A stretch of 14,359 bases of DNA, taken from positions 1 through 14,359 of the forward strand of contig CAOSZT010000048.1 in NCBI GenBank assembly GCA_948528155.1. The letters are read 5' to 3'. Shown here piece by piece: positions 8,396 through 14,239 of the stretch. Source of the stretch: an uncultured Clostridia bacterium (GTDB taxonomy: Bacteria; Bacillota; Clostridia; TANB77; CAG-508). Below the pieces are notes generated by a model. The model made no database searches. It was not told where the DNA came from and worked only from the letters and a program-made list of their open reading frames with translations. A program made the translations under genes and the position numbers. Position 1 is the first letter of the stretch, and each line of letters begins with the position of its first letter.

Positions 8396-8640
8396 ATGCC
8401 TCTCCCATTCTAATTTTATTTCTACTTATACCAAATTTTTCATAGTCTTTTTTACAAAATATAAATAATATCTTAAATGTTTGTCCAAAACAATATTCTC
8501 CATACTGCATACTGCGAAAAATGTTTTATATATGGTTATTTTATCATATTATTTAATGAATTGCGATGCCTTAATTGACTTTTTTAATATAATATAAGTT
8601 GTAAAATATAAATTGATAGTATAAATAAATGAAAGAGTAA
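8396..8640 (-). promoter_or_regulatory. Upstream region of jetABCD, with a weak promoter candidate
   Basis: All of the operon's upstream control must lie here, between jetA and the IS200 remnant. On the minus strand TTGGAC followed 17 nt later by TTTATA (about 8465-8493) is the best sigma-A-like pair I can find. It is weak and unproven. About 15 nt upstream of it on the transcribed strand lies a 7-bp tandem repeat (ATACTGC twice on the plus strand, 8502-8515), which could be a protein-binding site. No riboswitch or attenuator is evident. Confidence 0.3.
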
Positions 8641-8647
8641 TAACAAT

Positions 8648-8666
8648 CCACACGTCAAACGTGCGG
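8648..8666 (-). repeat. IS200 right-end hairpin
   Basis: This 19-nt hairpin has an 8-bp stem and a 3-nt centre. It lies 55 bp beyond the tnpA stop, where Y1 HUH transposases of this superfamily recognise a sub-terminal hairpin. Its GC-rich stem stands out from the AT-rich surroundings. Confidence 0.6.
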
Positions 8667-8720
8667 TATTTACGCTCCCCTATAAGGGCTTCTACCTCAC
8701 GACGACCCTCTCACTCTGGC

Positions 8721-9140
8721 TTATCCCTTGAAGGGATCTTTGTATTCTTTAGTCGACAGATTATCTTCCAGCATATCTTCTTTCTCTTAACTACTTCTGC
8801 ATTCATTCCTACTGTCGACACAAAGTATCCTTTTGCCCAAAAGCTTCTATTCCCATACTTGTGCATTTCTTTCAAATATCATCAATGATGACTTCCCTTT
8901 TAAGTATCCCATGAAATTTGATATTGCTATCTTTGGTGGTATTCTTACCAACATATGGATATGGTCACTCATTGCGTGTGCCTCTATTATTTCTACTCCT
9001 TTATACTCACATAGCTGTCTTATGATTCTTCCTATATCACTTCTTAGTTTCCCATAGATTTCTTTTCTTCGATATTTTGGGATAAATACGATATGGTACT
9101 TCAAATTCCATTTCGTATGTGATAAACTAGAGTCGTCATT
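8721..9140 (-). pseudogene. tnpA: IS200-type TnpA transposase, frame-shifted and lacking the catalytic tyrosine segment
   Basis: TnpA is a small single-tyrosine HUH transposase that moves single-stranded IS DNA. The longest intact piece (8847-9104) reads KYHIVFIPKYRRKEIY, then the HUH motif in SDHIHMLVRIPP, then FMGYLKGKSSLMIFERNA. The N-terminus is codable in the same frame back to about 9140 (DDSSLSHTKWNLKYH), but without an ATG. A frameshift near 8857 is needed to continue into KYGNRSFWAKGYFVSTVG. A further deletion near 8787 removes the segment that normally carries the catalytic Tyr (KKYIQNQE-like). The sequence then resumes as EKEDMLEDNLSTKEYKDPFKG and stops at 8721. With two frame breaks and no catalytic Tyr, it cannot make an active transposase. 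The family match is strong. Confidence 0.85.
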
Positions 9141-9179
9141 GGTTTTTTTGTGAGTCTTTCGACTAACAAAAGAACAAAA

Positions 9180-9199
9180 GTGAAAAATAAATTTTTCAC
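9180..9199. repeat. Perfect 9-bp hairpin at the IS200 left end
   Basis: Arms GTGAAAAAT and ATTTTTCAC enclose AA. It sits between the tnpA 5' region and the terminator at 9205, as expected for the IS200 left-end hairpin. It could alternatively belong to the IS91-like element beginning nearby. Confidence 0.5.
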
Positions 9200-9204
9200 C
9201 CTAT

Positions 9205-9229
9205 GAGGCCCAAAGGCCTCTTTTTCTTT
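9205..9229 (+). terminator. Strong rho-independent terminator between the two IS elements
   Basis: GAGGCC (9205-9210), loop CAAA, GGCCTC (9215-9220), then TTTTTCTTT. The perfect 6-bp GC-rich stem and T-run end plus-strand transcripts just before the IS91 transposase. Its likely role is to block read-through, or an antisense RNA from the IS200 copy, from entering the next element. Confidence 0.75.
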
Positions 9230-9271
9230 AAGAGACAATATAGTATAATAAAAGATAATCGAGGTAAAGAA

Positions 9272-10636
9272 ATGATATATCCAATATTAGATTTAAAAAA
9301 TCTTCCAAAATGTATACAAACAGAATACTTTAGAATTCTTCTATTAAAAGCTGCTAAAAACGGAGAACCTATTTATCAAAATGAATTCAATAGAATCAAT
9401 AATTTACCCTGTGTTAGAGAATCAAAAGGTAAAGTTACACTTAGAGAATATTGGGATTTTTTTGCTTGTGGTAATGAGGATAAAATACGACCTGCAGTAA
9501 AATATAATGTTTTAGCTATGATTCATTGTAAAGATTTTTCTAAAGGATATCTTACTTATGAATGTCCGAATTGTCATAATATGGTCAATATCGGTTTATC
9601 TTGTAATTCAAGATTTTGTGTTTCCTGTGGAAATAGATATCGGGAACAAAGAGCTTTATCTATTTCTAAAAAGGTAATCAGTAAGCCACATCGTCAATTT
9701 GTTTTTTCTATAGCTAAACAATTAAGAAAATATTTTGCTGAAACTTTAGATAGAGATGCTTTATTAGATATTCTTTTTAGTTCTGTTGAATTCGCATTTG
9801 AATCAGAAAATAGACAATTTGGCTATATGTTATTCTTACATACTTATGGTAGAGATATTAAATGGAATCCTCATATCCACTCTCTGATTTGTGAAGGTTA
9901 TTTTGATAAGTACAATAAATACCATAAATATGAATACTTCCCTTACATAAAGTTAAGAAAGTCTTTTATGTTTGAACTTCATAAATCCATGAAAAAATAT
10001 ATTAAATATTATAAATCAAAATACGAATACTCTAAATTCTGTAAACTTATAAAATGGATAGAAAAAAAGTATCCTCAAGGGTATTACGCCTACAGTCCTA
10101 AAATAAATAAAAAATATGATCATCATTTATCTGTTAAACAATTAACAAATTATATTGCTAGGTATGCTTCCCATCCTGCAATTGCTGAATCTAGAATCTT
10201 AGAGTTGGATTTATCTAATCATATGGTAAAATATTATTATGATCCACATGAAGATGATGTATTAGATGAGGATGACCCTAATAGATTAGGTAGGCAATAT
10301 GTTTATGAATCTGTTTTTAAATTTATGAAAAAGCTTGTTAGACACATTCCTAATAAAGGCTTTCATAATATTAGATACTATGGTTTCTACTCAAAACGTT
10401 CTACAATTGATACTTCTTCTATCCATCCTTTATATTCAACTTGTGAATTAAAGAAAATTAAACAAAATATCAATTGGAATAAAAAAATGAAATTAACTTA
10501 TGGATATGAGCCTTTATTATGTAGTTGTGGAAAAAGAATGGAGATTTGTTATAATTTATGTTTCTTCCCTCCTCCTAAAGGTCCTAAACAGTTATCTATT
10601 GATGATTTTGATGAGGAGGGAAACCTATATGCCTAA
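9272..10636 (+). CDS. IS91-family Y2 HUH transposase
   Basis: This transposase nicks and rejoins single DNA strands in rolling-circle-like transposition. ATG 9272 is preceded by GAGG about 7 nt upstream and by a TATAAT at 9244-9249, giving 454 residues. An open frame runs back to 9203 but would pass through the terminator hairpin, so that start is rejected. The N-terminal zinc-binding region has CPNC (Cys98/101) and CNSRFCVSC (Cys111/116/119), as in Zn_Tnp_IS91. The HUH motif is NPHIHSLI (His201/203). The paired catalytic tyrosines are in NYIARYASHPAIAESRI (Tyr294/298, the Y-x3-Y spacing of IS91). A later RHIPNKGFHNIRYYGFYSKR block is also typical of the family, and the C-terminus has a further CSCG/CYNLC cluster. 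Nothing is broken, so the protein may be active. Confidence 0.9.
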   Translation: MIYPILDLKNLPKCIQTEYFRILLLKAAKNGEPIYQNEFNRINNLPCVRESKGKVTLREYWDFFACGNEDKIRPAVKYNVLAMIHCKDFSKGYLTYECPNCHNMVNIGLSCNSRFCVSCGNRYREQRALSISKKVISKPHRQFVFSIAKQLRKYFAETLDRDALLDILFSSVEFAFESENRQFGYMLFLHTYGRDIKWNPHIHSLICEGYFDKYNKYHKYEYFPYIKLRKSFMFELHKSMKKYIKYYKSKYEYSKFCKLIKWIEKKYPQGYYAYSPKINKKYDHHLSVKQLTNYIARYASHPAIAESRILELDLSNHMVKYYYDPHEDDVLDEDDPNRLGRQYVYESVFKFMKKLVRHIPNKGFHNIRYYGFYSKRSTIDTSSIHPLYSTCELKKIKQNINWNKKMKLTYGYEPLLCSCGKRMEICYNLCFFPPPKGPKQLSIDDFDEEGNLYA

Positions 10637-10943
10637 AAACTTTACCACAATTAAAAAGTATTTATCTTATGAAGAAAAACTATTAGATTTTATAGAGGAT
10701 TATGCCATAGATATTCCTGATTTCGAATATGTTTACTTGGATGATCCTAATTATAAAGAGCTTACACCTGAACAAGAGGCTTATAATGATGACTTATATG
10801 AACAAATGGATCAAGCCTTAGATGATGATGATTTTGATTTATATGAAGAACTTTCTAATAAACTCATTGATTATCCTGAGAGAAAAATTGATATTGAAAA
10901 AACCTTTGATTTATTACCTGATTTTGAAAAAGAGAAGCTTTAA
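10629..10943 (+). CDS. Acidic protein coupled to the IS91 transposase, function unknown (perhaps C-terminally truncated)
   Basis: ATG 10629 overlaps the transposase stop as ATGCCTAA and has GAGGAGGG about 8 nt upstream, so translation is very likely coupled. The predicted protein is 104 residues, about 30% Asp/Glu, and includes a DDDDFD run at about residues 65-70. No known domain is visible. The strong negative charge could suit a DNA mimic or a transposase-binding modulator, but that is speculation. After its TAA at 10941, an open frame one base back continues with coding-like sequence and two CxxC pairs (see 10928-11137). The original protein may therefore have been about 170 residues with a C-terminal zinc ribbon, now cut by a one-base slip near the AAAAA at 10927-10931. 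Confidence 0.65.
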   Translation: MPKNFTTIKKYLSYEEKLLDFIEDYAIDIPDFEYVYLDDPNYKELTPEQEAYNDDLYEQMDQALDDDDFDLYEELSNKLIDYPERKIDIEKTFDLLPDFEKEKL

Positions 10944-11137
10944 TTTATGCTGAAAATAATTTGTTTAAAGAAACGATTATTCTTAAATGTATGAATTGTG
11001 ATTACGAAGAAGAAGTTGACTATGAAATTGTTGAAGAATGTTGGATGGATGGTCCATATCCAATATCTTATTGTCCTCATTGTAATGTGGGTGACTTTGT
11101 TCCTTTAGATATCTACAATAAAAAGAAATTGAAATGA
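10928..11137 (+). pseudogene. Zinc-ribbon reading frame, probably the frame-shifted C-terminus of the preceding ORF
   Basis: This frame opens right after a TGA at 10925 and reads REALIYAENNLFKETIILK, then CMNC (from 10988) and, 24 residues further on, CPHC followed by NVGDFVPLDIY, ending at TGA 11135. The two CxxC pairs form a convincing zinc ribbon. The only ATG in the frame (10991) falls between the first two cysteines, which would destroy the ribbon, and no ribosome binding site precedes the upstream TTG. The frame therefore looks like the true C-terminus of the acidic protein ending at 10943, separated by a one-base change or possibly by recoding. I see no classical A-AAA-AAG slippage heptamer in the right register. 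Confidence 0.5.
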
Positions 11138-11157
11138 TTTTAAAACTATATTTTTTT

Positions 11158-11179
11158 GCCTAGTCTTACTAGGCTTTTT
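11158..11179 (+). terminator. Rho-independent terminator of the IS91-like element
   Basis: GCCTAGT (11158-11164), loop CTT, ACTAGGC (11168-11174), then TTTTT. A perfect 7-bp stem 20 nt past the last reading frame ends the transposase transcript. Confidence 0.8.
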
Positions 11180-11236
11180 CGTCTTGGCCTTCTTTAGATT
11201 GATTCTTTTTAAATTTACTAATAAATGAAAAAGGAC

Positions 11237-11250
11237 CACCCCTAGGGGTG
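11237..11250. repeat. Perfect GC-rich 14-bp palindrome, possible IS91 end
   Basis: CACCCCTAGGGGTG is a perfect palindrome in otherwise very AT-rich DNA, 58 bp past the IS91 terminator and 17 bp before the end of the ATPase gene. No T-run follows on either strand, so it is not a terminator. IS91-type origin and terminus ends contain short GC-rich palindromes, which makes this a candidate element end. Confidence 0.45.
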
Positions 11251-11266
11251 TCGCACTCGAAAAAAA

Positions 11267-12529
11267 TTAAGACAAATCCATATGTTTAATAATCATATCT
11301 ATAATATTAAGATGTTTTACTCCACTTCTTTTTTGAAGAAGTTTATCCATTGTTAAAAGATACTTAGAGTATCCATCCTTAATTGTTTCAAGCGGTCTGT
11401 ACTCTCTTTCTTCTGTAAGATTCAACCCATCTTCATCATAATTATCATTATCTATTGTTCTTGAAACTTGTATGTAAGAATAATCATTACTCATATTTCT
11501 AATGATAAAGTCAACTTCTAAATTGCCAATTTTTCCGATACAAATTGAATAACCCTTGCTCTTAAGATAGTTATAAATAATATTTTCTAATACAGGTCCA
11601 TAGTTTATTCTATTGTCAGTATTTCTACTAAAATAAAAACTTAAATCGGATAAATAGTATTTTTCACTACCGTTCAAAGATTTTTTACTTTTCATATCAA
11701 ATCTTTCGCATTTGCAAATAATTTTAGCATCTTCTAAAATTTTCAAATAATTATAAACTGTAATTTTAGAAATCCCTGTTTTATTTTTTTTATTGAGATA
11801 TTCACACAAGGAAGGGACAGAGATTGTCGCACCAAAATTATTTATGATATAGGTTTGGATTGTTTCAAATAAATCTTTCTTCTTAATTTTTTTATTCTTC
11901 TTGATGTCTTTATCAAAAATTTCCTTTATTACATTTTGAACATAAATATGCTTCTCATAATAATTATCATATTTAACTGCTAATGGAAAACCACCTTCTA
12001 AAATATAATTCATAAATTCCTTTTCTAAATCATCATTTATCTCTTTACCAAAATGCTTTTTCATTCCAATATATTCATCAAAGGATAATGTTGTCATTTC
12101 AAATTCTATATATCTGCCTGTTAGTTTAGTTGCTAATTCACCAGATAATAAATAACTATTACTACCTGTTATAAAGATAGAATATTCTCCTTCTTCACGA
12201 TATGCATTTATGGATTCTTCAAATCCTTTAACATTTTGTATTTCATCTATAAATAGATACTTAGTTCCAAAAATTGATTTACATTTTTCGTCAATCAATT
12301 TTTCTAATGCTTCTAGAGTTTTTATACTTTTGTATGGTTTCTTATCCAAATGAATAAAAATAATACTATCTGTACTTATCCCATTTTTTATCAATTCATC
12401 TTTTATCATTTCCATTAATGATGATTTTCCACATCTACGAACACCAGAAATGACTTTAATCATATCGACATCATGATAAAAGCCTCTAATATTTTTTAAA
12501 TAGTTCTCTCTAATATATAAATTTGACAT
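11267..12529 (-). CDS. AAA-family ATPase with a DUF4143 domain
   Basis: The protein is 420 residues, with AAA_14 and DUF4143 architecture, a widespread family of unknown cellular role often found in accessory regions. Walker A is GVRRCGKSS (29-37), Walker B is YLFIDEIQ (91-98), and the sensor region is FITGSNS (about 119-125) with LTGRY (136-140). A winged-helix segment follows (about 235-275, SKITVYNYLKILEDA). The C-terminus resembles a PD-(D/E)XK nuclease-like fold, with Glu315 in LENIIYNYL, Asp340 in EVDFI and Gln354 in YIQVS. The usual catalytic Lys after the last motif is missing, so nuclease activity is doubtful. AAGGAGAG lies 8 nt upstream of the ATG, and an extended -10 TGTTATAAT lies about 35 nt upstream. 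It reads towards the IS91-like element and has its own promoter. It appears intact and is probably not part of the Wadjet operon. Confidence 0.9.
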   Translation of the reverse strand: MSNLYIRENYLKNIRGFYHDVDMIKVISGVRRCGKSSLMEMIKDELIKNGISTDSIIFIHLDKKPYKSIKTLEALEKLIDEKCKSIFGTKYLFIDEIQNVKGFEESINAYREEGEYSIFITGSNSYLLSGELATKLTGRYIEFEMTTLSFDEYIGMKKHFGKEINDDLEKEFMNYILEGGFPLAVKYDNYYEKHIYVQNVIKEIFDKDIKKNKKIKKKDLFETIQTYIINNFGATISVPSLCEYLNKKNKTGISKITVYNYLKILEDAKIICKCERFDMKSKKSLNGSEKYYLSDLSFYFSRNTDNRINYGPVLENIIYNYLKSKGYSICIGKIGNLEVDFIIRNMSNDYSYIQVSRTIDNDNYDEDGLNLTEEREYRPLETIKDGYSKYLLTMDKLLQKRSGVKHLNIIDMIIKHMDLS

Positions 12530-12555
12530 GAGGCATCTCTCCTTAATACAATCCT

Positions 12556-12561
12556 ATTATA
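12556..12561 (-). promoter_or_regulatory. Extended -10 box for the DUF4143 ATPase gene
   Basis: On the minus strand TG-T-TATAAT forms an extended -10 element about 27 nt upstream of the ATPase start. No good -35 box lies at 17 nt (TAGATA-like), which is common when the -10 is extended. Confidence 0.55.
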
Positions 12562-12579
12562 ACACAAAAATACCATTTT

Positions 12580-12619
12580 ATCTAAACTTTTTTAACCTTT
12601 TTTGAAAAAAAGTTTAGAT
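12580..12619. repeat. 14-bp perfect inverted repeat just upstream of the ATPase promoter
   Basis: Arms ATCTAAACTTTTTT (12580-12593) and AAAAAAGTTTAGAT (12606-12619) are exactly complementary, with a 12-nt spacer. It overlaps or abuts the -35 region of the ATPase gene, and no T-run follows it on either strand. An operator, or the remains of an element end, is more likely than a terminator. Confidence 0.5.
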
Positions 12620-12841
12620 TAGAATGTAATTTGAATATAATTTAATTAGATATCAATTGATACCACCTAATGATACATTAGCAAGTGCTATAATAAATCA
12701 CAACATTATATTTTCTTGTCATTTTTGCCTCTCTATGTCTCCCTAGAAAATATATTTGAAAGATATTCTCTAAAATGTGGAAAATATAATTAGATAAGCA
12801 TAATAAATTTATTATTTAATATTAAAAGGCAAAATGCCAAA

Positions 12842-12872
12842 ATTAATAGGGACATCTTTTGTCCCTATTAAT
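12842..12872 (-). terminator. Strong hairpin, probable minus-strand terminator after the glycosyltransferase
   Basis: ATTAATAGGGACA and TGTCCCTATTAAT form a perfect 13-bp stem with a 5-nt loop. On the minus strand it is followed by TTTGG and shortly by more T-rich sequence. It lies about 100 bp past the broken end of the glycosyltransferase, so it may be that transcript's terminator. The short T-run makes this less than certain. Confidence 0.45.
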
Positions 12873-12933
12873 ATCCCCATTCACCTATAAAATCTAAGAA
12901 TTAATAACAATAAATATACAGAACTTAATTAGT

Positions 12934-12946
12934 CAGACAGTGTCTG
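12934..12946. repeat. Short palindrome near the broken glycosyltransferase end
   Basis: CAGACA, G, TGTCTG: a perfect 6-bp dyad around one base, 24 bp beyond the glycosyltransferase stop. It may mark a recombination or insertion point, or a protein-binding site. No function can be assigned. Confidence 0.3.
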
Positions 12947-12969
12947 TCCAATTCTATATGTTTATCTTT

Positions 12970-13986
12970 CTAATACTCTCCCCCCCCTGGCTCATATAAA
13001 GAATTAGTTATTAAGCATAGGGATTTAGTATATAGTGCACTGATTCCTGGCTCATCCAAATATCCCCACCATATAAGTTTGCTTTGCTCTTCTACATTAT
13101 TTACAAAAATTTTTTGCTGAATGAGATATTTTTTCATATTGCTTATGTCTGTAGCATCTCCTCCAATAATCCATAAAGGAGGAGAAGAGGTGTTATATTT
13201 TTTATATAAGCTAAGCCATGCTTTGATTATCCATTGAACACCTTTGTTAAAATGAAGTCTACCAACATAAATAAATGCATAACTATTATATGGAAATGTG
13301 TTCAATTTTTCGTTGCCTCTAATCGGAGCATAAGTATTACTTCGTATTGATAATCGAGGGCTTAACCATTCATTGTGAGCAGGATATTTAAAGGCAAGAT
13401 GAACATATTGCCCAGCTACAAATATTTTATCTTCATTTATGTTGTAAAATTTAATTAAATCTTGTTTTTCACTTTCAGCAACACAGATTAAATACTTTGC
13501 ATTTTTAAAAACAAGATCCTCTGTTTCAAACCTTTCATTAGCAGTTTCCTTAGCACCACGTTCATTTCTACCCTTACCATTTGAAATAATACTATGAACA
13601 TAATTTATTTTATAAAATTTGGATAATTCATAAGCTAAATAACCCGAATTCCAATATACACTATGAATAACATTAGGAATAAAATTTAATTCTTTTAAAA
13701 TTCTTTTTATTTCTTTTGTGTTTTCTTGATGATATTTGCTAATTTTTTTCTTATCAAAATCGCCTAAGCTACCAAAATTTAAATTTATAATCCTGCAATT
13801 CTCATTAACAATATCAATATCATTTTGAAATGGATACACTTTTCTACTAACTAAAACAACGTTAAATGTTTTGTAATCAAGCTCTTGTATTAGTTCTTTC
13901 ATATATGTATGGGTCCCACCCCATTCTGAAACGCCAGGAGCCATATTAGGACTAGCATGCAATGAAATAATTAATAAGTTTATCAT
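12970..13986 (-). pseudogene. GT4-type glycosyltransferase, 3' truncated at a G8 tract
   Basis: This is the N-terminal and most of the nucleotide-sugar-binding part of a GT-B, family 4 glycosyltransferase. Such enzymes transfer sugars in polysaccharide, glycolipid or glycoconjugate synthesis at the cytoplasmic membrane. Visible motifs are GGTHTYM (residues 23-29), FIYVGRLHFNKGVQWII (238-254) and the start of the donor-binding E-x7-E region, SLYEPGG (about 329-335). The frame then runs into a tract of eight G (12980-12987, C on the plus strand) and ends as GEY-stop at 338 residues. Family members usually continue for roughly 60-100 residues. One extra G would give EPGGGRVLE, which fits the motif, but that frame stops two codons later. 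All three phases after the tract end within about 12 codons, so the tail is missing. GGGAGG lies 7 nt upstream of ATG 13986. A partly active product is unlikely. Confidence 0.75.
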
Positions 13987-14023
13987 ATATTTCCTCCCAA
14001 TAATTGAACATTATTTTGAGTAA

Positions 14024-14052
14024 ATTATACAATAAAATGTTATAATTTACAA
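14024..14052 (-). promoter_or_regulatory. Sigma-A-type promoter of the glycosyltransferase gene
   Basis: On the minus strand TTGTAA (14052-14047), a 17-nt spacer and TATAAT (14029-14024) form a near-consensus promoter about 40 nt upstream of the ATG. It is the best promoter in the window. Confidence 0.7.
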
Positions 14053-14101
14053 TTAAAAATCGATTTTTGGAAAAATAAATAAATATAATAAAGATTGGGA
14101 G

Positions 14102-14239
14102 ATGTTAATAACTAAAATGACGGCATATAAAAACTTTGATATGAAAGGTATTAAAGTGTGCACATTCGATTTAAATTATTTGATTAACTTTACAAATGGG
14201 AAGCCATCTCAAGAAACTATTATGAAGTATAATTTGTAA
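14102..14239 (+). CDS. Short ORF of unknown function, divergent from the glycosyltransferase
   Basis: This 45-codon frame runs MLITKMTAYKNFDMKGIKVC to TIMKYNL and stops at TAA 14237. GGGAG abuts the ATG at 14102, too close for a normal site. The internal ATG at 14117 has the same GGGAG about 15 nt upstream, which is too far. A TATAAT at 14084-14089 lies only about 12 nt upstream of the first ATG and has no clear -35. It has no recognisable domain and could be a truncated gene start or a chance ORF. Confidence 0.25.
   Translation: MLITKMTAYKNFDMKGIKVCTFDLNYLINFTNGKPSQETIMKYNL

Larger units (their letters stand above)
8640..9200 (-). mobile_element. Dead IS200-type insertion (IS200/IS605 superfamily, tnpA only)
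   Basis: The element is oriented on the minus strand. The tnpA remnant is bracketed by hairpins, as in IS200-type elements. At the tnpA 3' side, 8648-8666, arms CCACACGT and ACGTGCGG form an 8-bp stem (one G-T pair) with a 3-nt loop. At the 5' side, 9180-9199, arms GTGAAAAAT and ATTTTTCAC form a perfect 9-bp stem around AA. Exact termini are not defined by inverted repeats in this family, so the limits are approximate. There is no tnpB. Confidence 0.7.
9230..11250 (+). mobile_element. IS91-like element with transposase plus coupled accessory ORF(s)
   Basis: The unit comprises the Y2 HUH transposase (9272-10636), an overlapping acidic ORF (10629-10943), a frame-shifted zinc-ribbon continuation to 11137, a terminator (11158-11179) and a GC-rich palindrome at 11237-11250 that may mark the far end. 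IS91 elements move by a rolling-circle-like process, lack terminal inverted repeats and make no target duplication, so the limits are estimates. I did not identify the GAAC/CAAG target tetranucleotide at a convincing position. Confidence 0.55.
12530..12969. other. Intergenic region with several inverted repeats
   Basis: No gene is visible in these 440 bp. It contains the ATPase promoter, a 14-bp inverted repeat at 12580-12619, a 13-bp-stem hairpin at 12842-12872 and a short palindrome at 12934-12946. Between about 12620 and 12840 I see only A/T-rich DNA. Confidence 0.5.

Noticed and set aside
8661..9057. Plus-strand ORFs across the IS200 remnant
   Set aside because: The minus strand gives a clear TnpA match, and these frames are its shadows.
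9203..9271. N-terminal extension of the IS91 transposase from ATG 9203
   Set aside because: It runs through a strong terminator hairpin and T-run, has no ribosome binding site, and the ATG at 9272 has GAGG and a TATAAT upstream.
10500..10628. N-terminal extension of the acidic ORF inside the transposase gene
   Set aside because: The frame lies in the 3' part of the transposase. The ATG at 10629 has a very good GAGGAGGG site and the classic stop/start overlap.
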